64,000 nucleotides of DNA, from assembly GCA_029256725.1 (NCBI GenBank), contig JAQSXJ010000022.1, positions 1 to 64,000 on the forward strand, given 5' to 3'. The notes beneath the pieces are model-generated. The model was not told the origin of the DNA. It searched no databases and was given only the letters and a program-made list of their open reading frames with translations. The DNA comes from Anaerocolumna sp. (GTDB taxonomy: Bacteria; Bacillota; Clostridia; Lachnospirales; Lachnospiraceae). The number at the start of each line of letters is the position of its first letter. The stretch's first letter is position 1. Below are positions 37,172-47,365 of this stretch, in pieces. The translations under genes and the position numbers were made by a program.

Positions 37172-37600
37172 ATGGCAAATATTAATAAGGCAATAAACAG
37201 CTTACTTGATATCTGTACAGCCTGTGCAAACTTTGACACTGAAAAGTGTCTACGGGATAAATGCAATATTGGATATTCCCTGACACTTTTAGAGAATCTA
37301 AAAATTCACAACCGTATGTTTCTGGATGAGGATATCACACGTATACCAAGTGAAGATACCAAATATTATGATGAGAAGAAACTGGCAGCAAGCATAGCTT
37401 CAATCTGTAAATTATGCAGAGAATGCAATGCCATGCACCGGGAATCCTGTGCCATTTCTTTGGCCAGAAAATCCGTAGAAGCTGTAATTTTAAAGGATAT
37501 GGAGGATTATCCGGGAAATGTATTTTCTTACCTGGTTAATGTTAGCCGGCAGAATGCAGATTTCTCAAATCTGGTTATGGAGGAATACCGTAAGCAGTAA
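37172..37600 (+). CDS. Cysteine-rich small protein, unknown function
   Basis: 142 residues with AAGGAGG five bases upstream, so it is certainly translated. Two cysteine clusters, CTACANFDTEKCLRDKC (near residue 16) and CKLCRECNAMHRESC (near residue 85), could bind two metal ions or an iron-sulfur cluster. The rest is helical and acidic. No known domain is recognised. Divergence from an HxlR gene suggests a redox or metal stress role, but the function is unknown. Confidence 0.75.
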   Translation: MANINKAINSLLDICTACANFDTEKCLRDKCNIGYSLTLLENLKIHNRMFLDEDITRIPSEDTKYYDEKKLAASIASICKLCRECNAMHRESCAISLARKSVEAVILKDMEDYPGNVFSYLVNVSRQNADFSNLVMEEYRKQ

Positions 37601-37692
37601 TCAGAGACCATAGGGTAAAAACTATAAAACATGAGGCTGATATTTCAACCTACTATTTAGGAGTGTATTTAAGCACACAGAATGGAGAATAA

Positions 37693-38295
37693 ATGAGTAA
37701 AGTACTTTATATCAAAGCAAATGCAAAACCCGAAGGCGTATCAAGAACCTATAAAATAGCCGATGAGTTCATAGAAAGTTATAAAAAGAATCATCCTTCA
37801 GATGAAGTTATTACACTGGATTTATATAAAGAAGGAATTGACAGCCTTTCTGTAGAGGAATTACAGAAATTAAGAGCAAATGCAGGTGATAACAGTGAAA
37901 ACCCTGTTATGAAATATGCTTATCAATTTCTTGAGGCAGATAAATATGTATTTGCAGAGCCTTTATGGAATTTAGGTGTACCTGCAATCTTAAAAGCTTA
38001 TATTGATTTTATCTGTGTTGCTAATGTAACTTTTAAGTATACTGCAGAAGGCCCTGTTGGTTTATGCAAGGATAAGAAGGCAGTTAATATTACCTCCCGT
38101 GGCGGAGATTATACCTCTGGATTTATGGCTGAAATCGAGATGGGAGATAAATATCTAAAGACAATCCTGGGCTTTATGGGAGTGACAGATTACACCACTA
38201 TAGCTGCTAACCAGCTGGATGTAATTGGACAGGATGTTGACGGCATTGTTGGAAAAGCTATCGAAGAAGCTAAAAACCTGGCAGAAAAGTTTTAA
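37693..38295 (+). CDS. azoR: FMN-dependent NADH-azoreductase-like quinone reductase
   Basis: 200 residues starting MSKVLYIKANAKPEGVSRT, with the FMN-phosphate loop, the FAEPLWNLGVPAILKAYID segment (PxWN-x2-P motif) and the ITSRGGDYT block of AzoR/AcpD flavodoxin-fold enzymes. They transfer electrons from NAD(P)H to quinones or azo compounds and are often controlled by HxlR-type regulators such as YodB. The HxlR gene 700 bases upstream fits that link. Confidence 0.92.
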   Translation: MSKVLYIKANAKPEGVSRTYKIADEFIESYKKNHPSDEVITLDLYKEGIDSLSVEELQKLRANAGDNSENPVMKYAYQFLEADKYVFAEPLWNLGVPAILKAYIDFICVANVTFKYTAEGPVGLCKDKKAVNITSRGGDYTSGFMAEIEMGDKYLKTILGFMGVTDYTTIAANQLDVIGQDVDGIVGKAIEEAKNLAEKF

Positions 38296-38326
38296 TCAAA
38301 TTATTGTTAATCCATAAATTTATTTA

Positions 38327-38375
38327 CAAAAGAAGCAGTAAGAAAGGAGAATATCCTGTCTTACTGCTTCTTTTG
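38327..38375. terminator. Bidirectional terminator between azoR and the AraC remnant
   Basis: A 16-base stem, CAAAAGAAGCAGTAAG with CTTACTGCTTCTTTTG, has A-rich and T-rich flanks and covers the last bases of the convergent AraC gene. Confidence 0.85.
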
Positions 38376-38837
38376 GTTATTATTTAATTGCAGTTTTCTA
38401 TAATCGGAGGGACTCAATCCAAGATTTTTAAGAAATACCCGGGAGAAGGTCTTATAAGATTTAAACCCCGTTTCATAGCAGATATCAAGGACAGAAGAAT
38501 CCGTAGATAGGAGCAGGTCACAGACTTGTGCCAGGCGGATTTTCTCCAGATATTTATGAAAGTTTTCCCCTAACAGCTGGTGGAAGGAGGAACTGATATG
38601 AGAAGCACTCATATGAAAGCGTTTGGAAAGCAGTTCTAAGGTGATATCCTCCTGATAGTATTGTGAAACATAAGTAATAATGTCCCATACACCGCTCTTC
38701 TGACTTAGTATACGCTTTCCAGCAGCCGGCAGATGTTTGAGGGTACGATTTCGGTCATAGGTAATCAGCAGCTCCATCAGCTTACTTTTAAACATTAAAG
38801 CACTCCATTTGCTGCGCTCAATCAGCTCTTTTTCCAT
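38361..38837 (-). pseudogene. AraC-family regulator, N-terminally truncated
   Basis: 158 residues hold the whole AraC-type double HTH (LELLSKRFHMSASHISSSFH, YETGFKSYKTFSRVFLKNLG) but only a stub of the sensor domain, where full-length proteins have about 280-300 residues. The first codons abut the truncated mannosidase gene on the other strand. The DNA-binding half could still be made from ATG 38837, but no proper promoter region is left. The lost upstream region was probably shared with the mannosidase gene. Confidence 0.75.
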
Positions 38838-38845
38838 GGATTTCA

Positions 38846-39090
38846 GAATATCAGTCTGGGGCGGACTGTTTGAATGCGGTTGGTTTCATTTTACCGGAAC
38901 TGTTCCAGAGGATAGGGAGGCTGCGGAGGCGGAGGTAATAGACAAAGAGGCTATAGAATCCGTTCTGCTGATTGACATAAACGGTGAACTTTGCGTGGTG
39001 GATGAGGAAGGGAAGCCTGTCAGAGGCCTTACAAATGTTTCTTCAGAATATGAGATCTCTTTGGTAAATACCAGGACAGCGGTATTGTAA
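38846..39090 (+). pseudogene. GH38 alpha-mannosidase, N-terminal fragment
   Basis: The frame reads ISVWGGLFECGWFHFTGTVP and later LLIDINGELCVVDEEGKPVRGL, matching the N-terminal beta domain of GH38 alpha-mannosidases. The first hundred or so residues are gone, cut at the junction with the AraC gene, and the frame stops at 39090 with more domain missing before the next fragment. Confidence 0.75.
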
Positions 39091-39149
39091 GGCAGGCATA
39101 TATTGCAGTCTGCAACAAAGACTTAGAGCAGCTTTATTATGATTTTGAA

Positions 39150-40352
39150 GTGCTTCAGGAACTGATGCTAAACTTAAGTGAAGATAAAGCCAGATATCAC
39201 AGTCTTCTTCACAGCCTGAACCGGGCTGCCAATGAGCTTCGTCTTTATAACAACGAGGAAGCCAGAAAAGCAAGAGAAATCCTTAGCAAAGAATTGAATA
39301 AGAAAGGCGGAGATGCATCTCTTAAGATCAATGCCTTAGGACATGCTCATATTGATCTTGCCTGGCTGTGGCCGGTAAGAGAAACTATTCGTAAAGGTGC
39401 CAGAACCTTCTCCACCGTACTCAGGAATATGGAAAGATATCCGGACTATGTCTTTGGTGCCAGTCAGGCTCAGCTGTATCAATGGGTCAAGGAATATTAT
39501 CCGGCCCTTTATGAAGAAATAAAAGAACGAATCAGAGAAGGCCGCTGGGAGGTTCAAGGTGCCATGTGGGTTGAGGCGGATACCAACATCTCCGGTGGAG
39601 AAGCGCTGATTCGTCAGGTGCTTCTTGGCAAACGTTTCTTTCAAGAGGAATTCGGACAGGATATCAAGAACCTCTGGCTGCCGGATGTCTTTGGCTATAC
39701 TGCGGCATTGCCTCAGATTCTAAAGAAATCAGGGGTAGATTATTTTATGACCATTAAGCTCTCCTGGAGTAAATTCAATAAACATCCACATCATACTTTC
39801 TGGTGGGAAGGGTTGGATGGCAGCAGGATTCTGGCACATATGCCGCCGGAGGGAAACTATAACAGCTCAGCAGCGCCGCGTGCCGTTGTTAATTCAGAGA
39901 AAGGTTTTCTGGATAAGGGAATCGGTGAGGAGTGCCTGTTGTTATTTGGAATCGGTGACGGTGGAGGCGGACCAGGAGAAGAGCATCTGGAAAGACTTGA
40001 GAGAGAGAAGAACCTGGAGGGACTTATACCGGTTTCCCAAGGGTCAGCACAGGATTTCTTTGATAGAATAGACAAAGAGGATTCTCTTTATAAGACCTGG
40101 AAGGGGGAGCTGTACTTAGAATTCCATCAGGGAACCTATACTTCTCAGGGACGTAATAAAAGGTATAACAGGAAGATGGAGCTGGCTTTAAGAGAGCTTG
40201 AATTCGCAGCTGCATGGAAGGTATTAAAGGCTGATAATATGAATATTACAGAAGAAATATACCCTTCTGCCTTTCTTGATAAGACCTGGAAGGAGACCTT
40301 GTTATATCAGTTCCACGATATATTGCCGGGTTCCTCCATTGCCAGAGTATAG
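39150..40352 (+). pseudogene. GH38 alpha-mannosidase, catalytic-domain fragment
   Basis: 400 residues. Zinc ligands appear in GHAHIDLAWLWPVRET, and the nucleophile Asp in LWLPDVFGYTAALPQ; the sequence continues to DILPGSSIARV, where a TAG replaces the expected tyrosine-containing linker. The frame upstream of 39150 continues homology (VRQAYIAVCNKDLEQLYYD) to about 39080, so the break with the first fragment is a frameshift plus deletion. The enzyme would release mannose from alpha-mannosides. Taken alone the fragment has GTG and no good ribosome site. Confidence 0.85.
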
Positions 40353-40354
40353 GA

Positions 40355-41713
40355 ATGTATACCTCTCTTGGTAGCTCACAGGAGAAGCAGGAAGCCAATA
40401 CAGGTAATAAGACAGTTGCCGGTAACTGTGTACGTGTCTTTAACTCTTTATCCTGGGAAAGAGAGGAATGGTTCTCCTATAATAATACCTGGGTGAAAGC
40501 CAAGGTACCGGCAATGGGATACCGTGTTCTGTCTATTGAAGAACAAAATGATGATACATTAGCAGATATAGCTGCAAGAGAGAGCTTAGCTGTCGGAACA
40601 CCTGCGAGTCTGCCGACCAATGAAAATACTCTTAATAAGGCTGAAGTTTCAGAGACACAAAACACTCTTGAAAATGAAAGCTATACTGTAGTATTTTCAC
40701 CTGAAGGTTTCATTGAGTCTATTTATGATAAAGAAGAAAAAAGAGAGGTTATACCCACAGGAGAGACTGCTAACAAGCTGGTAATGTATGAAGACCAGGG
40801 AGATGCCTGGGATTTTCCTATCTATTATGATGAAATACCAGGAGAAGCATTAATTCTCACTGAGAGCAAAGTTTATCGTGAGGGACCGAAGCTTATAAGG
40901 TTGAATCGTTTCCGCACTGCTGCCGGTGAATCCCAACTGGAGCAGAAAGTAATTCTGACAAGCGGCAGCCGCCGTATTGACTTTGTAACCCAGGCGGATT
41001 GGAAGGAAAGCGCTAAGATGCTTCGTACCTCCTTCCCCGTAAAGGTAAGAGCGCAGGAGGCTACCTGTGAAATACAATTTGGCAATATCAAACGACCGAC
41101 TCACCGAAATACCTCCTGGGATATGGCTAAATATGAAGTCAGCACCCATAAATGGGTGGATATCTCTCAGGGAGATTATGGAGTAGCTCTATTGAATGAC
41201 TGCAAGTATGGTCACAAATTAATAGACAATATAATTGACCTGAATCTGTTAAGAAGTACTGCATATCCGGATACAGCCGCTGATAAGGGAAGACATGAGT
41301 TTACTTATTCCCTGTATCCTCATAAAGGGGATTATATTGAAGGCAGAGTGGTAAGAGCAGGTTATGAGCTGAATGTACCTCTTCAGGTTCTTCCGGCTGA
41401 CGCTAGCTATATGACAGAAGAGTCAGAATCACTGGTGTCAGTAGAGGCAGAGAACGTTATTATAGAATCTGTTAAGAAATGCGAAGAAAGCGGAGATTTG
41501 ATCCTTCGTCTGTATGAATGCCATGGAAGAGGGGTCAGAGCCAAAATAAATCTGGCTTTTAAACCGGAAGATATACAGCTGGTAGATCTGATGGAAAAGG
41601 AGACCAGTCAGGCAGGTCTTGAGAAAGATATGGAAAGGGGTAATTCCTGTACTCTGGAATTCAAACCTTTTGAAATAAATACCCTCAAAATGTCTTTGCG
41701 TTCAAAAGCCTAA
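40355..41713 (+). pseudogene. GH38 alpha-mannosidase, C-terminal fragment
   Basis: 452 residues of the C-terminal beta domains (VRVFNSLSWEREEWF, LMYEDQ-like VMYEDQGDAWDFP, and RHEFTYSLYPHKGD, typical of GH38). The three pieces add to about 930 residues, against 1,000-1,050 for intact homologues, so roughly 100 residues are missing across the breaks. A linker of about 50 residues is lost between this and the preceding piece. This decay removes alpha-mannoside use from the locus, although beta-mannoside genes at 54.7 kb are intact. Confidence 0.85.
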
Positions 41714-41906
41714 AGATATTGAAAAACAGTTCCTTATTTGGGGCTGTAAATAAAAAGCCGCCCTATGAAAATCTAAGGAGCACGGGGCAGATTAGGGATT
41801 TATATAAGTTGAATAAAGACTTTACCGGATATAATAGAACCATATATTATAATCTTTATATATCCGGAAGTGTTAAACTAAAATCAACTATATAGGAATA
41901 ATCTAA

Positions 41907-41951
41907 AAGCACCAGCGCAGAGAAAGTAATATGTTCTCTGTGCCGGTGCTT
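41907..41951. terminator. Terminator of kup
   Basis: AAGCACCAGCGCAGAGA pairs with TCTCTGTGCCGGTGCTT with two mismatches, directly after the kup stop; U-rich sequence follows on both sides. Confidence 0.8.
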
Positions 41952-41968
41952 ATTTTGCAGGCTATAAG

Positions 41969-43978
41969 TTATTCTGCCTTAGAGCTTCTTTTTAAGACCG
42001 TACGGTTTGAATGACCAAGAATCATTGGAACCTTTTCAATATAAACATCGCTGGTGTCAAGTCCAAACCAGTTCGACGGAGAAACCGTGAACTTCTGTAT
42101 AAAGAACTTGGTTCTTAGCAAGAAGGAATCCCAACCGGATAAAGAGGATTCATGAGAAAGTACTTCTTCAATAAATACAAAACGGAAGTCTCCCAGTTTA
42201 CGGTTTGGTATAATGGAATAAATGTTGCACTGCTGCTCAATTTCCTTATTGTTTACCAACTCTGTTGATATCTGCCGTAAAAATATATTAAGATTCTGTT
42301 CCACACGAAATCCAAGATTGATCTGGATATTAACAATATAGGAAGTTTTGAATTTTTCAACTACATAATCTGCCTGATAGGGCTCATCTGTTACGTAAAC
42401 ATTTACAAACCAGTAAACATCCGCTTTTTTCGGCTTTTTATCCAGAAGGAAATACATAACTTTACGCTCTACTTCTTTTGGATTGGGACAATTCGTTAAG
42501 CACACAAGGTTACTTGCATATTTTGGAATGTCCGGGTCGTGGCGCAGCTGACTTAGTTGTTTGATATAATTTTCAATGGGTACGATCTCACGGTGACGCA
42601 TCTTAATGATATGAGACCTATCCCAGATATACATTATAAAAAGTATTGAAACTGCAATAATTACCGCTACAAAACCACCATGAAAGAATTTAATAATATT
42701 TGAGAGGAAGAAAGAAACCTCAAAGGACATAAAGAAAACCAGCATGATGACTGCAAGTACAATAGGTGTTTTTTTCTTCAGCATATAATTAAATAACAGG
42801 ATGGTTGTCATAAGCATAGTAACTGTAATGGCAAGACCATAAGCTGCTTCCATTTTCTCGGAGCTTTGAAAGTAAAGAACAATTCCGATACAGACGACAC
42901 ACAATATCCGGTTAACAGCAGGTATATATAGCTGACCTTTGGTAGAGGAAGGATATAGCGTATGTAATCTGGGAAACAGATTCAGTTTTATTGCCTCTGA
43001 TACAAGTGTAAAGGAACCTGAAATCAAAGCCTGAGAAGCTATGATTGCAGCAAGGGTAGAGATTATAACGCCATACATTAAAAAGCCTGAGGGAATCATC
43101 TGGTAAAACGGATTGGTGTCCTCTAATATGGCATGGGAAGGATTGTTTTTAGCAGATAAAATCCAGGCACCTTGACCAAAGTAGTTTAATAATAAACTTA
43201 TTTTAACGAAAGGCCAGGTGAAGTAGATGTTTTTTCTTCCAACATGTCCAAGATCAGAGTAGAGGGCTTCAGCACCTGTTGAACATAAAAATACACTGCC
43301 AAGTATAAAAAATCCAAGCTTATTATCATCACTAAACAGGATACTAATGGCATAATACGGTGATAATGCACGTAACAAGGAAAAGTTTCCTGCCAGATTG
43401 ATTATACCAAATAAAGCCAGGCTGCCAAACCATAAAAACATAATGGGACCAAAGAGTCTTCCGATAAACTCGGTTCCAATATGCTGAATAAAAAACAGCA
43501 GGCAGATGATAGCAATAACAAGTATAACGATATTATTCTGATTGCCATAAAAAAAGTCATGAAAAACCGGGAGCAGTTTTAAACCCTCCACAGCGGAAGT
43601 AACGGTAACCGCCGGTGTCAGCATACCATCTGCTAACAGAGCGGATCCACCGATCATCGCAGGGATGACCAGCCATTTGGAACGGCTTCTCACCAGTGTA
43701 AAAAGAGAGAAGATACCGCCTTCTCCATTATTATCAGCTTTTAGTGTTATAAGTACATATTTTATTGTTGTTAATATAGTAAGTGTCCAAAATACCAAAG
43801 ATAAAGTACCGAGAATAAAATCCTCTGATACGTTTTCTAAACCACCGTTCCCAATAAGAACGGATCTCATTACATAAAGCGGTGAAGTACCGATGTCTCC
43901 GTATACTACACCTAAAGTCACTAGAATTCCTCCAAGTGTCAGCTTGGACATTCTAGATTTTTTCGATGAAACTTCCAT
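41969..43978 (-). CDS. kup: KUP-type potassium uptake protein
   Basis: 669 residues from ATG 43978 with GGGAG six bases upstream. Starts with LTLGGILVTLGVVYGDIGTS, the KUP/HAK/KT signature, and has about 12 membrane helices followed by a 170-residue cytoplasmic C-terminus ending near residue 660. It is a proton-coupled potassium importer. In Firmicutes such genes are often controlled by c-di-AMP; the leader here shows hairpins but not a recognisable ydaO element. Confidence 0.95.
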   Translation of the reverse strand: MEVSSKKSRMSKLTLGGILVTLGVVYGDIGTSPLYVMRSVLIGNGGLENVSEDFILGTLSLVFWTLTILTTIKYVLITLKADNNGEGGIFSLFTLVRSRSKWLVIPAMIGGSALLADGMLTPAVTVTSAVEGLKLLPVFHDFFYGNQNNIVILVIAIICLLFFIQHIGTEFIGRLFGPIMFLWFGSLALFGIINLAGNFSLLRALSPYYAISILFSDDNKLGFFILGSVFLCSTGAEALYSDLGHVGRKNIYFTWPFVKISLLLNYFGQGAWILSAKNNPSHAILEDTNPFYQMIPSGFLMYGVIISTLAAIIASQALISGSFTLVSEAIKLNLFPRLHTLYPSSTKGQLYIPAVNRILCVVCIGIVLYFQSSEKMEAAYGLAITVTMLMTTILLFNYMLKKKTPIVLAVIMLVFFMSFEVSFFLSNIIKFFHGGFVAVIIAVSILFIMYIWDRSHIIKMRHREIVPIENYIKQLSQLRHDPDIPKYASNLVCLTNCPNPKEVERKVMYFLLDKKPKKADVYWFVNVYVTDEPYQADYVVEKFKTSYIVNIQINLGFRVEQNLNIFLRQISTELVNNKEIEQQCNIYSIIPNRKLGDFRFVFIEEVLSHESSLSGWDSFLLRTKFFIQKFTVSPSNWFGLDTSDVYIEKVPMILGHSNRTVLKRSSKAE

Positions 43979-43987
43979 CTTAGGCTC

Positions 43988-44136
43988 CCGTCTGCGTGTT
44001 TAACACGCGTATAATATCAGGGGTTGTGAAAGTATCTCCGAGTGGCAGCCTTTCGATATTAAATTAAATTTCACTCTTTTACCCCTTTGCAAAAATGTTT
44101 AATTAACTTTTCCAGCGCGGCAAAATGCTGGAATTT
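43988..44136 (-). promoter_or_regulatory. Structured leader of kup
   Basis: Three hairpins lie in the transcript upstream of kup: TTCCAGC/GCTGGAA (44113-44136), a nested GGGGT/ACCCC plus GTGAAA/TTTCAC stem enclosing CGAAAGGCTGCC (about 44020-44086), and GCGTGTT/AACACGC (43994-44008) just before the SD. This is more structure than a plain leader shows, but it matches no riboswitch consensus I know. Confidence 0.4.
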
Positions 44137-44542
44137 CACTTTTCTTCATTTATCTAGCACGAACTGGATCGAATAGTTTCGGCCAAAAATATACTTAACA
44201 TTGGACAAGGTAATATAATATTGTTTACCTTTACCTTAAAAAATATTTTTATAATTAATGCCGTTTGTACATTATCGCATAGTAGCTTAGCCTTATCAAC
44301 TATGCCGCGGCTGTTTGATCATCTCCTGATTCTTGCGTGAATTTATTAAGAAAAAGCAACTTAATTCTGTGGAATTTGACATTTTAGGGAAAGTGCTGCT
44401 TTGCTTAACGATAGAGTGTATTTTCTGACTCCTAACACTCCTGTAATATATTATAGTAATTGGTGCCGTTTGTCTATCTCTTAAGGGTAAAAGAATTACC
44501 AAAAAAACAACATTTATTTGTAGCTATTTTCAGCACTAACTT
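44137..44542. other. Gene-free stretch upstream of kup leader
   Basis: AT-rich, with no credible ORF, promoter or repeat that I can support. It probably contains the lost 5' part of the sugar kinase that follows. Confidence 0.5.
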
Positions 44543-45325
44543 ATGGATTTTAGCTATCTGTTTATTGAAGAAGCAAAGACCTATCAGTTGGTAGAAAACC
44601 CAATCCACTTTAATAACGCCGGGAAAGCATTTGGAAGATTTTTGAAGTACTTGGCGGATTATCCGGCTGCGAGCTTGTATGAAACAATCCCTGATTTCCA
44701 TAACACGGCGAAGAGATATGAAGATTTTCTGGAAGCAGTAAGAAGGGATGCAAAGGGCAGAGCGAAAGAAATACAAACAGAAATACAGTTCGTTAGGGAG
44801 AGAGCAGAGGATACAAAGGTTCTTCTAACTCTTCTGGAGAAAGGTGCACTTTCACTTCGTGTTACTCATAATGATACAAAATTTAATAATGTTATGATTG
44901 ATGATGCCACAGGGGAAGGTATCTGTGTTATTGATTTAGATACGGTAATGCCCGGTTTATCGCTCTATGACTTTGGAGATGCAATTCGCTCCGGTGCCAC
45001 AACTGCCCAGGAAGATGAGATGGATTTGTCTAAGGTATGGCTGGATCTTACATTATTTGAAAGTTTCACGAAAGGATTTATAGAAACTGCAGGGGATTCA
45101 ATGACTGAAATGGAACTTGAATATATACCCTTCTCAGCCAGGCTGATGACTCTTGAATGCGGAATGAGATTCCTTGGCGATTATCTGAATGGTGATATCT
45201 ATTTTAAGATTAACAGGGAAAAGCATAACCTGGATCGTGCCAGAAACCAACTAAAGCTGACTGCTGATATGGAAAAGAAACTTGACGTGATGAATGAAAT
45301 TGTATACCAATCGAAAGCCAGATAA
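44543..45325 (+). pseudogene. Aminoglycoside-phosphotransferase-fold sugar kinase, NahK-like, 5'-truncated
   Basis: 260 residues carry HNDTKFNNVMID (catalytic loop) and VIDLDTVMPGLSLYDFGDAI (Mg-binding DxD), as in N-acetylhexosamine 1-kinases. Intact members have about 360 residues; the N-lobe with its ATP-binding Lys is missing, and a stop codon lies just upstream of the first ATG. The frame begins mid-domain (YLFIEEAKTYQLVENP), and there is no ribosome site. The lost function is phosphorylation of HexNAc at C1 in glycan salvage. Confidence 0.8.
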
Positions 45326-45551
45326 GCACCACTCCCATTAGGGAGGCTGCTATTTAATTATTAACATGGCTTGATGTGATTAATTTGTGTTATTAAAAGA
45401 AGGCTTTCATTTATTGAGTAATACTCAGGAAGAATTAACTCTAAAGCTAGTTAAAAATACTTTTAATATGAATGAAACTGGTTCATGCTATATGCTTTAT
45501 TGTAATAGAGACGGATATAGGAATGGGCAAGAGGAAAGAAAGAGGGTCAAT

Positions 45552-46220
45552 ATGAGCAATAACGCATTTAAATGTGAAATTATATTATTAAGTTCCTTAG
45601 CAAAAGTATTTCCGGATGAACAACCGATCTGGCAACCTGAATGTATAGTGTTAAGTGCCTTAAAAGGGGAAACCGTATCGTTTCAGGCTGCCTATACCGG
45701 TGAGATGAACTTAAAAACAACAGCTGAGGTGTTGGTTATTTCACCGATACAGGATTATATCCATGTCAGAAGCGTTACCGTTCCGGTGGGAACGGCATGC
45801 GGTAGGGAGACAGACGATAATTACCTTAAGAAAACCTCTGGTGTATATCCCGATGTGCTGCGGGAATTAAAGGATGGCAGGACGGATATTATGCCGGGGA
45901 AATGGAAGAGTCTCTGGATTGATATTGAAGTTACGGATAATATGCACCCCGGTAGTTTCCCAGTAGAAATCTGTCTGAAAACAGAGGAGGGAATTTTGTG
46001 CAGTGCCTGTACATCAATTACCGTATATGACGCGGTCTTACCCAAGCAAAAACTAATACATACGGAATGGATGCATGCCGATTGCCTTGCAGATTATTAC
46101 CGTGTACCTGTCTTTTCAGAAGAGCATTGGAGTATTCTAAAGAATTTTCTTCTAGAATATGTAAAACGAGGCTGTAAAAGAATCAGTGGAAGAGTCCCTA
46201 GAAGGCTTTCATACCATTGA
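45552..46220 (+). pseudogene. DUF4091 glycoside-hydrolase-like protein, N-terminal fragment
   Basis: The frame from ATG 45552 (AGAGGG upstream) encodes the beta-sandwich N-terminal half (GETVSFQAAYTGEM, PGKWKSLWIDIEVTDNMHPG, EWMHADCLADYYRVPVFSE). Homology ends at about 46185, then the frame runs 11 unrelated codons to a stop. The central barrel, including the catalytic region with its DEP-type motif, is deleted. Confidence 0.75.
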
Positions 46221-46788
46221 TGCACTGTCCAGTTATGAGTTTTATCGGCATGGACTGGTGGAGCACCCAATTCCCCAGGTAAATGAGGTGCTGGATTTTC
46301 TTAACAATGGCATCACAGATTTGTGGACCTATTACTGCGGCTGTCACGGTTATAAGGTGAGCAACCGTTATATGTCCATGCCCTCTCTCAGAAACCGTAT
46401 TTATGGACTGCAGATATATAAATATGGTATTGTTGGAATCTTGCACTGTGGATATAATTTCTACAACAGCCAGTATTCACTGGAACATATTAATCCATAC
46501 GAAGTTACAGATGCCGGCGGCAGTTTCCCTTCTGGGGACTCCTTTCTGGTCTATCCGGGGGCAGACGGGCGTCCAGAAGAGTCAATCCGCATGATGGTAC
46601 ATTATGAAGCGCTGAATGATATAAGGGCATGTCAGCTCTTAGAATCGCTGACGAATAAAGAATATGTATTGGAACTCATAGAGGGAGAACTGGCAGAACC
46701 AATTACATTCCATAACTTTCCCAAATCTGATATGTATCTTCTTCAGCTGAGAAACCGCATCAATAAGGAGATAGCTAAGAGAATTTAA
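46186..46788 (+). pseudogene. DUF4091 glycoside-hydrolase-like protein, C-terminal fragment
   Basis: 200 residues continue the same protein in another frame: DALSSYEFYRHGLVEHPIP, GDSFLVYPGADGRPEESIRM and ACQLLESLTNKEYVLELIEG, the C-terminal part of DUF4091 (glycoside-hydrolase family) proteins. With the preceding fragment it accounts for about 420 of 550 residues, leaving about 130-150 missing between them. The original protein would act on extracellular or imported glycans. Confidence 0.75.
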
Positions 46789-46849
46789 GGATAGTTAAGT
46801 GGGTTATAACAAAGAATATAAACGATAAAACATAATATATGATTGTATT

Positions 46850-47086
46850 CTACATCCATGTTTCTTTGTAGAAGAAATTAAATTTTACGATAGAATTCTC
46901 TGATTGGCCATCTATTGTATAAACGATTTTGAAGACTTCATCACGTAGAGATAGCTTTTCTATAGAGAGAATATCCCCTTCTCTTCTTTTTATATGTTTA
47001 TATATCTTTTTCTTACATATGTGTTTTCTCCATACCTTTTCATAGATAATGAGAAGAATAATAAATAGTAATATTAGATATTTCAA
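46850..47086 (-). CDS. Small single-pass membrane protein
   Basis: 78 residues starting at TTG 47086 with AGAGGTG upstream. A hydrophobic helix (residues 3-15) is followed by a basic stretch (KKKIYKHIKRR) and a short soluble tail. No family is recognised. The gap around it (46789-47294) otherwise has no genes. Confidence 0.5.
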   Translation of the reverse strand: MKYLILLFIILLIIYEKVWRKHICKKKIYKHIKRREGDILSIEKLSLRDEVFKIVYTIDGQSENSIVKFNFFYKETWM

Positions 47087-47294
47087 TTCACACCTCTTTC
47101 TTATACTAAAATGTGATTATTACAATAGATGGATATAAAAGTATATCATTACTGTCTTACTAATTCTATAAAATTGTAAATAAAACTGTGGTTAGAATAG
47201 ATATTAGTGTCTTCTTAGAAAAGTTCTAATGAAAGAGCAGGAAAGTACAGAATATCAGCATTTCAAAAGTTCTCTAATTTCAATAAAATATCTC

Positions 47295-47334
47295 TTGCAT
47301 TTAATAATTACAAATGTTATATTAGTTCTAGAAC
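47295..47334 (+). promoter_or_regulatory. clpB promoter with GTTCTAGAAC palindrome
   Basis: TTGCAT (47295-47300), 17 bases and TATATT (47318-47323) form the promoter. A perfect palindrome GTTCTAGAAC (47325-47334), flanked by TTA and AAA, covers the start region, the position of a repressor site. It is neither CIRCE nor a CtsR direct repeat. Confidence 0.65.
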
Positions 47335-47365
47335 AAACACAAAGTATATTGAAGGGGGTAGTTAA

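Noticed and set aside
43988-44136. c-di-AMP (ydaO) riboswitch upstream of kup
   Set aside because: The conserved ydaO blocks could not be found; only generic hairpins are present, so it is reported as an unknown leader.
47200-47365. CIRCE or CtsR operator at clpB
   Set aside because: Neither inverted TTAGCACTC nor the CtsR heptad direct repeat is present.
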